Positions 33,475 through 43,920 of a DNA stretch of 64,000 nt are shown here, piece by piece; positions within the stretch are counted from its first letter, which is position 1, and each line of letters begins with the position of its first letter. The translations under genes and the position numbers were made by a program. A model generated the notes under the pieces. The model ran no database searches. It saw only the letters and a program-made list of their open reading frames with translations, and was not told the origin of the DNA. This DNA comes from an uncultured Lachnospiraceae bacterium (lineage in GTDB: Bacteria; Bacillota; Clostridia; Lachnospirales; Lachnospiraceae). The DNA lies in the NCBI GenBank assembly GCA_902493385.1, contig CABUPO010000001.1, forward strand, positions 434,001 to 498,000. The letters are read 5' to 3'.

Positions 33475-36400
33475 TATCCTTCCTCACTTTCTTTAAGCAG
33501 TACCTTCATTTTTTCAAGCAGTTCCTTTATTCTTTCAAACAGCATTTCGCCGTCATAAAGCCGGTATGTGAACCTTGGCTTACCCTCTGTCTCAAACTTA
33601 AGCCTTTTGCCTTCTCCGTTTAGAAACAGCGGAATATTATTAATATTAAACGGCGCGTTTTCATACAGCATGAATGTAATGATATCCCTTGGCTTCTTAT
33701 CCTTAAGGCAGGATTTGTCCTTCTTGTATGTCAACTGTGTCATGTACACCTCGTGCGCCATAGATTTAATGAGCGCAATCTCCATCAGATTAGATACGGA
33801 TTCCGGAAAATGCCCGAACCTGTCGCAAAGCTCGTCCTTACAGTCGTTAAGCTCCGCAGCATTCTCAATATCGGCAATTCTTTTATACATTTCAAGCTTA
33901 TTAAATTCACTTTTAATATAAGAGGACGGAATATATGCGTCAACTTCCATCTCTACCGAAGTCTCAAACGATACCTCTTCTTCTGCCTTTTCTCCCTTTA
34001 AAGCAGCTACCGCATCATTTAGCATCTTACAATAAAGGTCATATCCGACAGCTTCAATATGTCCATGCTGTTCTGCGCCAAGTATGTTGCCTGCTCCTCT
34101 TATCTCAAGATCGCGCATCGCTATCTTAAATCCGCTTCCAAGGTCAGTAAATTCCTTTATTGCCGCAAGACGTTTTTCGGCTTCTTCCTTAAGCATCTTA
34201 TCCCTTTTGTACATAAGAAACGCATACGCGGTTCTGTTAGAACGTCCTACGCGGCCTCTGAGCTGGTAAAGCTGAGACAGGCCCATCTTGTCGGCCTCAT
34301 CAATTATGATAGTATTTACATTGGAGATATCAAGTCCTGTCTCAATTATAGTCGTTGATACAAGCACGTCAATATCGCCATGAATAAAATCAAACATTAT
34401 TCCTTCAAGCACACGCTCGCTCATCTGTCCGTGTGCAAATGTAACACTGGCGCCAGGCACAAGCCTTGCAACGTTATTGGTAATAACGTCTATATTATTA
34501 ACTCTGTTGTACACATAATATACCTGTCCTCCACGTGAAAGCTCTCTTGTTATCGCCTCGCGTATTATCTCATCATTATGCTCCATAACAAACGTCTGAA
34601 CAGGAAGCCTGTCAATCGGAGGCTCGTCAAGCACACTCATATCGCGTATTCCTACAAGACTCATATGCAGTGTTCTCGGAATTGGCGTAGCGGATAATGT
34701 AAGCACGTCTATATTCTCTTTCATCTGCTTAATCTTTTCTTTATGAGTGACTCCAAAACGCTGTTCTTCGTCTATTATAAGAAGCCCCAGATCCTTAAAC
34801 GCTACGTCCTTTGAAAGCAGTCTGTGCGTGCCGATAACTATATCCACAGCTCCCTTTTTCATCTTAGCAATTGTATTTCTTACCTGCGCCGGCGTTCTGA
34901 ATCTCGATAACATTTCAATATTTACCGGAAAGTCTTTCATTCTCTGTACAAATGTATTGTAATGCTGCTGTGCAAGTATTGTCGTAGGTACGAGATAAGC
35001 GACCTGCTTTCCTTCCGACACGGCTTTAAATGCGGCTCTTATTGCCACCTCAGTCTTTCCGTAGCCTACGTCCCCGCATATAAGCCTGTCCATTATGCGG
35101 GTGCTTTCCATATCTCTTTTGGTGTCTTGTATTGCGCTAAGCTGATCCTCTGTCTCCTCGTATGGGAACAGCTCTTCAAACTCTTTCTGCCATACTGTAT
35201 CCTCACCATATTGATAGCCTTTCTTTTCCTGCCTTTTAGCATACAGCTTTACAAGGTCTGCGGCTATATCCTTTATCTCCGTACGCACTCTTGTCTTTGT
35301 TTTATTCCATTCAGGCGACCCAAGCTTATTAAGCTTAGGCTTTCTCTTTCCTTCCTCTGATGCGGAGGAATACTTCTGCAGAACAGAAAGACCTGTCGCG
35401 GGTATATACAGCACTCCGTCCCTGGCATATTCTATTTTAAGGTAATCTTTTATTATCTTATCAGTTTCAATCTTCTCAATTCCACGATATATACCAAGTC
35501 CATGATTTTCATGAACCACATAATCTCCTATATTAAGCTCGGAAAAGCTCTGTATGGATTTTCCGTTATATCTTTTTTTCTTCTTACGTGTTTTCTTATC
35601 TCCAAATATATCGGCTTCCGTTACGACTGCAAACCGAATCTGAGGATAAAAAAATCCTTTGTGTACGGCTCCGTGTACAGTCATTATCTCTCCCGGCCTT
35701 ATCTGCCTTTCTTCATCCTCACTGTAAAATGCGGATAATCCGTATTCGCACAGGTCATTTGCAAGACGTCTGGCTCTCGTACTTGATGCTGACAGAACAA
35801 GCACCCTGTATTTGTTCTGCTTCCATCTGATAAAGTCCTTAACCATTATTTCAAATTTGCCGTTATAAGACTGTACCGACTGTACGCTGAATGAATATGC
35901 CGCTTTGTATGGCATATTCTTAGGTCTTGTATCAATAGCTGAAAGCATGACTGCCTTTCTTAACGCAAGCTTTGCATATACTGTCTGCGCCTGTGTCATT
36001 ATCTTCATCTGCCCCGGAAGAATATACCCCTGTGTCAGCCTGCTTTTCATGCTTTCCTCAAATTCAAGCTCTATGCATTCGCCGTGCTCAAAGCTCATAT
36101 TAGGTTCATCTATAAAAAATATTGTATCGTCCTTCGGAAAATAGTCGTAAAACGATTCTGTCTGGTCGTAAAAGTAATGCAGATAGCTTTCAAGCCCTGC
36201 CATTCCTTTATAATATTCTATATTCTCCTTAAGCTGTTCGACTGACTGTAAAAGCCTGTGCGCTGCTTCTGGATTATGCTCTTTTCTGAACTGCTCCTCT
36301 GCCTTTTTTTCCTCTTTTTCTATCTTTTCAAGACCGGCTCTGATTTTGTTCTCATCAGCCATTATCTCAGTTGCTGAGTACAATGTAAATTCCTTAACAC

Positions 36401-37040
36401 TGTCTATTGACCGTTGGCTTTCCACATCAAATGCATGTATCGAGCTTATCGTATCTCCCCAAAGCTCAATTCTGTACGGGACCTCCTCAGTAAGTGGAAA
36501 TATGTCTACAATACCGCCCCTCACTGCAAATTGACCCGACGTCTCAACCTGAGTGACATTCTCATATCCCAGAGAATATAATTCTTTCATAAGCACTGAT
36601 AAATCTATATCTTCGTCAATTCTGAACTGTATCATATGCTGCTTATAACACTCTATGGGTACGCACTGCTCCATACCGCAGTCAAGCGTGGTTATAATTA
36701 CAGCTTCCTCTCCCTCCAGCAGACGCTGTATTATACGCATACGCTCCTTAACGATAGCATGTCCGTGAACATCTGCGCTGTAAAATATAATATCCTTTGA
36801 AGGGTAGCAAAAAACAGGCGCTTTATAAAGCTTCATGTCATCATAAAGCTCCCGTGCCTTAGCTTCACTATATGTAATTATAACCTTATACCTGAATCCG
36901 CTTCCAAGCCCGTTAATCAAATGGCACTTCTGCGTATCCACGCATCCCGATACAAAGACCGGCGTGTTATTATTCTCTATACTGTCTTTTGCTTCTATAA
37001 ATTCGGCAAGCTCCTGTAATGGTTCTGTTAATGCTTTCAC
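33474..37040 (-). CDS. mfd: Transcription-repair coupling factor Mfd
   Basis: An 1188-aa SF2 DNA translocase that removes stalled RNA polymerase and recruits UvrA. The N-terminal UvrB-like modules, the RNA polymerase-interacting domain ([19 protein letters not shown]), the helicase motifs [27 protein letters not shown] and [13 protein letters not shown], and the C-terminal TRCF domain are present. It is the middle gene of pth-mfd-prsA. Confidence 0.97.
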   Translation of the reverse strand: MKALTEPLQELAEFIEAKDSIENNNTPVFVSGCVDTQKCHLINGLGSGFRYKVIITYSEAKARELYDDMKLYKAPVFCYPSKDIIFYSADVHGHAIVKERMRIIQRLLEGEEAVIITTLDCGMEQCVPIECYKQHMIQFRIDEDIDLSVLMKELYSLGYENVTQVETSGQFAVRGGIVDIFPLTEEVPYRIELWGDTISSIHAFDVESQRSIDSVKEFTLYSATEIMADENKIRAGLEKIEKEEKKAEEQFRKEHNPEAAHRLLQSVEQLKENIEYYKGMAGLESYLHYFYDQTESFYDYFPKDDTIFFIDEPNMSFEHGECIELEFEESMKSRLTQGYILPGQMKIMTQAQTVYAKLALRKAVMLSAIDTRPKNMPYKAAYSFSVQSVQSYNGKFEIMVKDFIRWKQNKYRVLVLSASSTRARRLANDLCEYGLSAFYSEDEERQIRPGEIMTVHGAVHKGFFYPQIRFAVVTEADIFGDKKTRKKKKRYNGKSIQSFSELNIGDYVVHENHGLGIYRGIEKIETDKIIKDYLKIEYARDGVLYIPATGLSVLQKYSSASEEGKRKPKLNKLGSPEWNKTKTRVRTEIKDIAADLVKLYAKRQEKKGYQYGEDTVWQKEFEELFPYEETEDQLSAIQDTKRDMESTRIMDRLICGDVGYGKTEVAIRAAFKAVSEGKQVAYLVPTTILAQQHYNTFVQRMKDFPVNIEMLSRFRTPAQVRNTIAKMKKGAVDIVIGTHRLLSKDVAFKDLGLLIIDEEQRFGVTHKEKIKQMKENIDVLTLSATPIPRTLHMSLVGIRDMSVLDEPPIDRLPVQTFVMEHNDEIIREAITRELSRGGQVYYVYNRVNNIDVITNNVARLVPGASVTFAHGQMSERVLEGIMFDFIHGDIDVLVSTTIIETGLDISNVNTIIIDEADKMGLSQLYQLRGRVGRSNRTAYAFLMYKRDKMLKEEAEKRLAAIKEFTDLGSGFKIAMRDLEIRGAGNILGAEQHGHIEAVGYDLYCKMLNDAVAALKGEKAEEEVSFETSVEMEVDAYIPSSYIKSEFNKLEMYKRIADIENAAELNDCKDELCDRFGHFPESVSNLMEIALIKSMAHEVYMTQLTYKKDKSCLKDKKPRDIITFMLYENAPFNINNIPLFLNGEGKRLKFETEGKPRFTYRLYDGEMLFERIKELLEKMKVLLKESEEG

Positions 37041-37052
37041 TATAATCTCCCA

Positions 37053-37616
37053 TTAATTGTTATATCTGTTCATCGCTTCATTTATACCGTATAATATAAA
37101 ATCCCTGCACGCATCGCTTCCTTTTGCAAGCATTCGTCTCATAACTTCATTTTCTTCATCAGAAAATCTTCCTAACACATAATCCTTAAGGTCCCAGCCT
37201 TCAGGCTTTTGCCCTACTCCTACTTTCATCCTCGGAAATACGTCCGTTCCAAGCTCAGCTATAATATTCTTAATTCCGTTATGTCCGCCTGCGCTTCCTT
37301 TTGCACGCATCCTTATTCTTCCAACTTCCATGCTTATATCATCATATATTACCATAAGCTGCGTCGTTGGGTCTATCTTATAATAATTAACAAGCTCTCT
37401 GATGCTTTCGCCGCTTAAATTCATATATGTCTGGGGCAGCGCAAGAAGAACCTTCTGTCCCCCTATAAATCCCTTTGCACACAGAGCTTTATGTTCCTTT
37501 ATCGTAATCTGCATTTTATAATCGTCGGCAATTCTTGTCACGACATTAAAACCCATATTATGTCTTGTTCCGGCATACTGCCTTGTGGGATTGCCAAGTC
37601 CTGCTATTATATACAT
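37053..37616 (-). CDS. pth: Peptidyl-tRNA hydrolase
   Basis: A 187-aa enzyme that frees tRNA from dropped-off peptidyl-tRNA. MYIIAGLGNPTRQYAGTRHN (catalytic His), PQTYMNLSG, VIYDDISMEVG and GSAGGHNGIKNI are all present. The start is taken at MYIIAG with GGGAGG just upstream; the open frame begins 11 codons earlier. It lies 12 nt before mfd. Confidence 0.96.
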   Translation of the reverse strand: MYIIAGLGNPTRQYAGTRHNMGFNVVTRIADDYKMQITIKEHKALCAKGFIGGQKVLLALPQTYMNLSGESIRELVNYYKIDPTTQLMVIYDDISMEVGRIRMRAKGSAGGHNGIKNIIAELGTDVFPRMKVGVGQKPEGWDLKDYVLGRFSDEENEVMRRMLAKGSDACRDFILYGINEAMNRYNN

Positions 37617-37634
37617 ACTACCTCCCAAGCCAGC

Positions 37635-37676
37635 AAAGAACTGCCGCACTGATATATACTAATGCAACAGTTCTTT
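37635..37676. terminator. Inverted repeat between the esterase gene and pth
   Basis: AAAGAACTG / CAGTTCTTT, extended by CAG/CTG after a mismatch, with a 24-nt loop. A terminator for the esterase gene is the likely reading; no clear T-run follows. Confidence 0.5.
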
Positions 37677-37742
37677 ACTGTATAATTCTAACTCACTTTG
37701 AATTTTAAATTGATTCTGTGTATCTTAACAAAACTCCATGTT

Positions 37743-39077
37743 CTACTCGGCGCGGTGGAAAATACGTCTGAAGAAGTTGTACATTCCCGGCTTATACACT
37801 CTGCCGTCGTGTCCTCCCTCAAATACAAAATGCAGATGAGGAACGCCATTGTCATTAAGCGCATCGTTATAATCTCCAGGGAAGTTCTTAACGATATCAT
37901 CATTAGTACCTTCTGCAATCATTACTAATGTGTCGTTCATGTACTTATCTTCCAAAGTAAACGTATCATGTGTGAACAGACCGTCCTCATGTACGCCGTA
38001 ATCATTATGCTCAAATATTCCCGGAGCCGGACAGCACGCGCCAATATATCTGAAAGTATCCTGTAAAGTAAAGCCTATATGAAGACTTACGCGCCCTCCC
38101 ATTGAGAACCCGCATATAGCCGTGTTCTCTCTGCCGGTAAGCGTAGAATAATTCTCATTGATATACGGCATCAGGCACTGCTGCAAATCATTAAGGAAAT
38201 TGGTATATGCCGCATAATGTACAGCATTAAATCCAAGTCCGTTATCATCACCGGTCTCATTAGCGCAGCAGTTAGGGAATACTGCTATCATTTCCTCAGC
38301 GTCTCCATTAGCTATTGCGTTCCATAATACATTCTGTACATTGTCTCCATATAAAGACGTCTCATTGCCAAATATACCATGATTCAGATAGATTACCGGA
38401 TACTGCCTGTCCTCGCTGTAATCCTTAGGAAGAACAACCTTTGCTTTACGCATTATAACCTTGCCTTCTGTAATAACTGTTGAAGGATATTCTATATCTT
38501 CAACAGTACCTGCTACACTTGCATCCACCTTATCAAATCCCTCCGGAACATCGCTTCGGTCATCTTCCAGATACTTGCTGATTGGCTCCATTGCAGGCGT
38601 CGGTTCATCCGTAGGTACAGGTACCGGAGTATCTGTAGCCGCCGGATTCGGCGTATCTGTGCTCTGAAGCGCCGGCGGCACGGATTCGGTCGCCTGTGGC
38701 TGCGTCGTAACATAAGCTGTCGGCTGTGGCGTTACAATCTTTTCTGCAGTAATTGTTACAACAATCTTTCCTAGCTTTCTTGTCTTATTTTTATATTTTT
38801 CTTTTACCGTAACCGTTACTTTTCCGGCTTTCTTTGCCTTAATAACGCCTTTCTTTGTAACCGCTGCTTTTGCTTTTGATGAAGAAGCAAAAATGTATGA
38901 CGCCTTTTTATTCCTGTTCTTAATTACAATGCTCTTCTTTTCCCCTACGACCATAGTAACTCTTTTGGTCTTCAGCTTCGCTTTCTTTGCTGCCTGTGAC
39001 GTTGCATATGAAGAGCCCGTGCACACAAGCCCGGCGGCAAGAACCACGCATAATGCTGACTGAAATGCTTTTTTCAT
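37743..39077 (-). CDS. Secreted esterase (CE1-like) with Lys-rich Ig-like domain
   Basis: 444 aa. Signal peptide, a Lys-rich Ig-like domain (about 30-110), a Pro/Thr linker (about 115-165), then an alpha/beta-hydrolase of the enterochelin/feruloyl/acetyl-xylan esterase type. Catalytic residues visible are Ser in ICGFSMGGRVS, Asp in EGTNDDIV and His in EGGHDGRVY; the oxyanion strand is VIYLNHGIFGNE. It probably removes ester side groups from plant polysaccharides outside the cell; the ester is not known. AGGAGG is 8 nt before the ATG. Confidence 0.85.
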   Translation of the reverse strand: MKKAFQSALCVVLAAGLVCTGSSYATSQAAKKAKLKTKRVTMVVGEKKSIVIKNRNKKASYIFASSSKAKAAVTKKGVIKAKKAGKVTVTVKEKYKNKTRKLGKIVVTITAEKIVTPQPTAYVTTQPQATESVPPALQSTDTPNPAATDTPVPVPTDEPTPAMEPISKYLEDDRSDVPEGFDKVDASVAGTVEDIEYPSTVITEGKVIMRKAKVVLPKDYSEDRQYPVIYLNHGIFGNETSLYGDNVQNVLWNAIANGDAEEMIAVFPNCCANETGDDNGLGFNAVHYAAYTNFLNDLQQCLMPYINENYSTLTGRENTAICGFSMGGRVSLHIGFTLQDTFRYIGACCPAPGIFEHNDYGVHEDGLFTHDTFTLEDKYMNDTLVMIAEGTNDDIVKNFPGDYNDALNDNGVPHLHFVFEGGHDGRVYKPGMYNFFRRIFHRAE

Positions 39078-39198
39078 ATCCGTATCCTCCTGATTACTTT
39101 TAAATTATTTGTGCCGTATACGAAAATTCCATCTTCTACGGTATTATTTCTATTATATAATCAATTTCATCAGGATGTCAATGAAATCTGCGCTTACA

Positions 39199-40626
39199 TT
39201 ACTGCTTTTCACTTCTTGGAAGGCTTACCCTGAAAAATCTTCTTAAAAGATACTTTGCATTAAACGGCACAAGTGGATAAAGATAGCTTTTTCCACTGAA
39301 CGTCTTATTAAATATAAGTCCTGTTATCGCAAGTATTATTCCTGCAATATACCCGAATATTCCAAAAAGCTGTGTTGCAATAAGCGTTATTATTCTCATA
39401 AACTTAAGGGCATATCCCAGTTCAAAATTGACCTGAGTGTAATTGGCCACTGCAACAAACGCCATGTAGAGCATTACCTCAGAGTTGAACCACCCAGAAC
39501 TTACGGTAAAATCCCCAAGCACTATTCCGGCAACCACACTGAGAGGCGTACTTAACATATTTGGAGTGTTAAGCGAAGCAAGTCTCATTCCGTCTATTGC
39601 AAATTCCAGCAGCAGAAGCTGGACTATAATCGGAATATTTATCTGGTCTTCAATCACAATGAACTGCAGCCAGTCCGGTATATAATTCGGATTATTTATA
39701 AGAAGAAGAAACGTCGGCGATAAAAGAAGCGCCGCAATATTAATTATAAAACGCGAAAGCCTCAAATATGTTCCAGTAATAGGCGGGAAATAATAATCAT
39801 CCGCGTCTTCAACAATATCAAATATAGAGCTTGGCACAATTATTGCAGACGGTGAATTATCTACAAGAATTGCAATATTTCCTTCCAAAATACATGCAGC
39901 AGTCGTATCAGGCCTTTCGGAAAACTTAAATTTGGGATAAGGATTGTACCATCTGTGTGGATAAAAGCATTCGACAAAGCTTTCCTGATTCATCGTAAGC
40001 GAATCTACGTTAATTGCATTTATTCTTTTTTCGACCTGTTTTAATACTTTTTCATCCACTCTGTCAGATATATAGGATATAACAACATCTGTTTTTGAGC
40101 TCTTTCCTACCGAAAAAATCTTCATTACAAGCCTTGGATTACGTATCCTTCTTCTGATAAGCGCCGTATTGAATACAATAGTCTCTACGAACCCGTCTCT
40201 CGAGCCTCTCATAACCTTATCTTTTTCCGGTTCGTCAACGCCTCTTGCAGGATACTCACGAAAATCCGTTGCAATCAGCATATTGTAACCGTCTATTAAA
40301 AGCACCGGTATTCCTGACATGAACAGCTGCAAAAAATCCTTCCTGCTTCCAATCAGTGTTGTCTCGCCATACGGCATATGCTGTTTTATAAATTCTTCTG
40401 CGCTTTCGGGCATTTCATCCGCAGTTATTTTATATAAAAACTCCATTACTTTTTCCATGACCTCATCCTTACAGAATCCGTCTATAAAATAGTAACTGGC
40501 CTTCCTCTCTCCGATAATCAGAACCTTTTCCATAATATCAAAGCTATCCCTGACATGTATCATATTATCAATATATTGTTTATTTTTATCATATTCTGAT
40601 GTAAATTCTGAAATATCCTTCGACAT
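39199..40626 (-). CDS. GerA family spore germination protein (SpoVAF-like)
   Basis: 475 aa. A soluble N-terminal half (VRDSFDIMEKVLIIGERKAS ... VFNTALIRRRIRNPRLVMK) leads to about five membrane segments with ITGTYLRLSRFIINIAALLL and GWFNSEVMLYMAFVAVANYT, the GerAA/SpoVAF layout. The end (LYPLVPFNAKYLLRRFF) favours SpoVAF. It lies alone, without GerB or GerC partners or spoVA genes. GGAG lies 9 nt before the ATG at 40626. Confidence 0.85.
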   Translation of the reverse strand: MSKDISEFTSEYDKNKQYIDNMIHVRDSFDIMEKVLIIGERKASYYFIDGFCKDEVMEKVMEFLYKITADEMPESAEEFIKQHMPYGETTLIGSRKDFLQLFMSGIPVLLIDGYNMLIATDFREYPARGVDEPEKDKVMRGSRDGFVETIVFNTALIRRRIRNPRLVMKIFSVGKSSKTDVVISYISDRVDEKVLKQVEKRINAINVDSLTMNQESFVECFYPHRWYNPYPKFKFSERPDTTAACILEGNIAILVDNSPSAIIVPSSIFDIVEDADDYYFPPITGTYLRLSRFIINIAALLLSPTFLLLINNPNYIPDWLQFIVIEDQINIPIIVQLLLLEFAIDGMRLASLNTPNMLSTPLSVVAGIVLGDFTVSSGWFNSEVMLYMAFVAVANYTQVNFELGYALKFMRIITLIATQLFGIFGYIAGIILAITGLIFNKTFSGKSYLYPLVPFNAKYLLRRFFRVSLPRSEKQ

Positions 40627-40713
40627 ACTAATCAACTCCATTCCAATATACAGATTAGTATGCTACAATATAGAAAAAATATTTATGCATAAGCATTGAA
40701 AGGAGAAAAGGCA

Positions 40714-40890
40714 TTGAATATTCCAAATGACCCGGTTATGCTTTTAAGCTATATTAATACTCTTTTAAGGGATAAATACGATAATCTTGATAATCTATGC
40801 GCTTCTCTGTCAATTGATAAGAGCGCTGTAACAGAAAAGCTTGCAGCAATTGATTATAAATATGACTCTAAACTGAATAAATTCATATAA
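40714..40890 (+). CDS. DUF4250 small protein
   Basis: A 58-aa protein recognisable as DUF4250 (NIPNDPVMLLSYINTLLRDK ... LDNLCASLSIDKSAVTEKLA ... DYKYDSKLNKF), function unknown. It starts with TTG at 40714; AAAGGAG lies 8 nt upstream. An in-frame TTG at 40696 would place this ribosome binding site inside the gene. Confidence 0.85.
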   Translation: MNIPNDPVMLLSYINTLLRDKYDNLDNLCASLSIDKSAVTEKLAAIDYKYDSKLNKFI

Positions 40891-40910
40891 CCATGCGCTT
40901 AAATATATAA

Positions 40911-40933
40911 GGAGGAGATAAAGTATCTCCCCC
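40911..40933. terminator. Terminator between convergent DUF4250 and proS genes
   Basis: Stem GGAGATA / TATCTCC (extended by GG/CC past a mismatch), 3-nt loop, AT-rich flanks. Confidence 0.6.
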
Positions 40934-40958
40934 TGTACCAAATCCATATTTTTAATTA

Positions 40959-42398
40959 CTAATACGCCTTGCCCCAGTATACCATATGCTTTGCCGGCTT
41001 TTTGCAGCACACGCACACGTCTGAAAGCTTTTCCTGTTCAAATGGAATACATCTTGATGTAGCCGTTGTATCCTCTTTTATCTTAAGCTCGCACGCTTCA
41101 TCACCGCACCACATTGCCTTGACAAAGCCCGGCTTTTCAGCGATTGTATTCTTAAACTCTTCATAATCAGTAACTTCATAGAGGCTGCTGTGAAGATGTT
41201 CATATGCACGGTTATACATATCCTCATGCTCTTTATCAAGAATTTCAGCAAGCTTTTCTGCCGCCTCTTCTATAGGTACGACAGTTTTTTCACGAGTGTC
41301 TCTTCGCACAATGACGCACTGTCCTGCTTCAATGTCTTTAGGTCCAATCTCTATTCTTGCCGGTATTCCGAGTATCTCCTGCTCTGAGAACTTCCATCCC
41401 GGACTCTTATCGGAATCGTCAAGCTTTGCCCTGAAGCCGGCTGCCGCAAGCGCATCCTTTATTTCATTGGCTTTACTGAGAACTCCCTCTTTTTTCTGTG
41501 CAATAGGTACAACCATTACCTGAGTAGGTGCAATTCTTGGAGGCAGTACAAGTCCTGAATCATCGCCATGCACCATAATTATCGCGCCTATAATTCTCGT
41601 TGACATTCCCCATGAAGTCTGATGTACATACTGAAGCTCATTATTACTGTCTGTATATTGAATCCCGAATGCTTTTGCAAATCCATCTCCGAAATTATGG
41701 CTTGTTCCCGACTGAAGCGCCTTACCGTCGTGCATCATTGCTTCGATTGTATATGTAGCGGCTGCTCCGGCAAACTTCTCTTTATCGGTTTTCCTTCCCT
41801 TAAGAAGCGGAATAGCAAGAACCTCCTTACAAAAATCAGCATATACATTAAGCATCTGTATAGTTCTTTCTTCTGCTTCCTCCTCTGTAGCATGCGCGGT
41901 ATGGCCTTCCTGCCATAAAAATTCCGCTGTTCTTAAAAATGGTCTAGTCGTCTTTTCCCATCTTACTACCGAACACCACTGATTATATACCTTTGGAAGG
42001 TCGCGGTACGATTGTACTATATTAGAGTATAAATCGCAAAAAAGAGTTTCCGACGTAGGTCTTACGCATAATCTTTCTGCAAGCTCTTCGCTTCCTCCGT
42101 GCGTTACCCATGCCACCTCAGGTGCAAATCCTTCAACATGTTCTTTTTCCTTCTGAAGAAGGCTTTCAGGAATGAACATCGGCATATATACATTCTCAAC
42201 GCCTGTCGCCTTAAAACGGGCGTCAAGCTCTTTCTGTATATTTTCCCATATTGCGTAGCCGTTAGGTCTCAGAATCATACAGCCCTTAATGCCTGAATAC
42301 TCTATAAGCTCTGCATTTTTAACAACGTCAGTGTACCACTTTGCAAAATCTTCACTCATTGGCGTTACCATTTCAACCAATTTCTTTTCCTTTGCCAT
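40959..42398 (-). CDS. proS: Prolyl-tRNA synthetase, archaeal/eukaryote-like type without editing insert
   Basis: A class II synthetase of 479 aa. [20 protein letters not shown], the motif 2 region [20 protein letters not shown], and a C-terminal extension with a Cys cluster ([19 protein letters not shown]) mark the ~480-aa archaeal-type ProRS. The bacterial INS editing domain is absent. It lies 23 nt behind murA and is probably co-transcribed; there is no room for a T-box. Confidence 0.95.
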   Translation of the reverse strand: MAKEKKLVEMVTPMSEDFAKWYTDVVKNAELIEYSGIKGCMILRPNGYAIWENIQKELDARFKATGVENVYMPMFIPESLLQKEKEHVEGFAPEVAWVTHGGSEELAERLCVRPTSETLFCDLYSNIVQSYRDLPKVYNQWCSVVRWEKTTRPFLRTAEFLWQEGHTAHATEEEAEERTIQMLNVYADFCKEVLAIPLLKGRKTDKEKFAGAAATYTIEAMMHDGKALQSGTSHNFGDGFAKAFGIQYTDSNNELQYVHQTSWGMSTRIIGAIIMVHGDDSGLVLPPRIAPTQVMVVPIAQKKEGVLSKANEIKDALAAAGFRAKLDDSDKSPGWKFSEQEILGIPARIEIGPKDIEAGQCVIVRRDTREKTVVPIEEAAEKLAEILDKEHEDMYNRAYEHLHSSLYEVTDYEEFKNTIAEKPGFVKAMWCGDEACELKIKEDTTATSRCIPFEQEKLSDVCVCCKKPAKHMVYWGKAY

Positions 42399-42421
42399 GT
42401 GTATATTCTCCTTCCAAATAA

Positions 42422-43726
42422 TCAGCTTACCTGTAATTTAAATTTTTTAAGTTCTCTTTCATCATTAATATCTATCTTTTTCATACTTGCTCCAAGAGCT
42501 GTAAGCTTTTCTTCAAAATGCTCGTAACCACGCTCTATATAAGCTATCTGATCCAAAATAGTATAACCGTCTGCAACAAGCCCTGCAAGCACAAGCGCGG
42601 CTCCTGCACGAAGGTCTGGCGCGCTTATTGCCGCTCCCATAAGATTCTCAACGCCGTTGATAACAGCCATATTGCCTTCTACCTTTATATCGGCTCCCAT
42701 ACGCGCAAGCTCGGCAACATATTTGAACCTGTTCTCAAATATACTTTCCGTAACAACGCTTGTTCCTTCAGACAGCGCAAGAAGCGTTGATATCTGCGGC
42801 TGCATATCTGTAGGAAATCCGGGATACGGAAGCGTCTTTACATTGGTATGTGAAAGACGTTTCTTGGCTACTACTCTCACCGCATCATCAAATTCCTCTA
42901 TCTCGCAGCCAATCTCTATCAGCTTTGCGGATATCGCGTCAAGATGCTTAGGTATAACGTTCTTTACCAGCACATCTCCCTTTGTAGCTGCCGCCGCAAG
43001 CATAAACGTTCCGGCTTCTATCTGATCAGGAATTATTGAATATGTGCTTCCGTGCAGCTTCGGAACACCCTTTACCCTGATTACATCTGTTCCTGCTCCC
43101 TTAATATTGGCTCCCATGCTGTTAAGGAAGTTGGCGACGTCAACAACATGCGGTTCCTTCGCCGAGTTTTCAATAATTGTCCTGCCTTCCGCCATACATG
43201 CTGCAAGCATAATATTAATTGTAGCTCCGACTGATACAACGTCAAGATAGATATGACCGCCGCTTAAGGCCTCGGCATTCGCGCTTATTATTCCGCCCTG
43301 CTCAATCTTAACCTTTGCGCCAAGCGCCTCAAAGCCTTTCTTATGCTGGTCTATAGGTCTGCTTCCTATATTACACCCGCCCGGAAGCGCTACCTGCGCT
43401 TCTCTGTATTTGCCTAAGAGCGCGCCAAGAAGATAATATGAGCCTCTAATCTTCTTAATATATTCATAATCTACGTATACAGACTTTATTGTTCCTCCGT
43501 TAATTCTGACAGTGTGTCTGTCAACCCTGTCAACTACTGCTCCAATTCCTGCAATCGCGTCCAAAAGTACATTGACGTCGCATACATCAGGAAGATTTTC
43601 TATAAGAACAGGCTCGTCTGCCATAACTGCTCCTGCAAGTATTCCGAGCGCTGCATTTTTTGCTCCACCTATAATAACTTCTCCGACTAATGGTTTGCCA
43701 CCTTTAATTATATATTGATCCATAAA
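42422..43726 (-). CDS. murA: UDP-N-acetylglucosamine 1-carboxyvinyltransferase
   Basis: The first committed enzyme of peptidoglycan synthesis, 434 aa, adding enolpyruvate to UDP-GlcNAc. The N-terminal GGAKNAALG and the active-site loop [11 protein letters not shown] with Cys118 are visible; this Cys makes fosfomycin sensitivity expected. GGTGG precedes the ATG at 43726; an earlier in-frame start at 43750 is less likely. Confidence 0.95.
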   Translation of the reverse strand, partial: FMDQYIIKGGKPLVGEVIIGGAKNAALGILAGAVMADEPVLIENLPDVCDVNVLLDAIAGIGAVVDRVDRHTVRINGGTIKSVYVDYEYIKKIRGSYYLLGALLGKYREAQVALPGGCNIGSRPIDQHKKGFEALGAKVKIEQGGIISANAEALSGGHIYLDVVSVGATINIMLAACMAEGRTIIENSAKEPHVVDVANFLNSMGANIKGAGTDVIRVKGVPKLHGSTYSIIPDQIEAGTFMLAAAATKGDVLVKNVIPKHLDAISAKLIEIGCEIEEFDDAVRVVAKKRLSHTNVKTLPYPGFPTDMQPQISTLLALSEGTSVVTESIFENRFKYVAELARMGADIKVEGNMAVINGVENLMGAAISAPDLRAGAALVLAGLVADGYTILDQIAYIERGYEHFEEKLTALGASMKKIDINDERELKKFKLQVS

Positions 43727-43796
43727 GCACCACCTGTTTAAGATTCGCATCTGATATATGTCATAAATTTGTCAGCTTTTCCTGTTTAATGCTTGT

Positions 43797-43805
43797 AGTA
43801 TAGCA
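43797..43805 (-). promoter_or_regulatory. Extended -10 promoter of murA
   Basis: Minus strand TGCTATACT, about 70 nt upstream of murA; the -35 region (TTTCGC) is weak. Confidence 0.5.
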
Positions 43806-43848
43806 TACATTATTATTTAGCGAAAGTGTTTTTTTAATTCCGTTACAA

Positions 43849-43883
43849 ATGCGCTGATGTATATTCTTTATTCACCAGCGCAT
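43849..43883 (-). terminator. Hairpin after the TPR-protein gene
   Basis: ATGCGCTG / CAGCGCAT with a 19-nt loop; AT-rich but no clean T-run follows. Confidence 0.5.
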
Positions 43884-43920
43884 CTGATCATGAAATTATA
43901 TTGTACTATTTTGTTAAAAA

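Noticed and set aside
42399..42421. T-box leader before proS
   Set aside because: Only 23 nt separate murA and proS.
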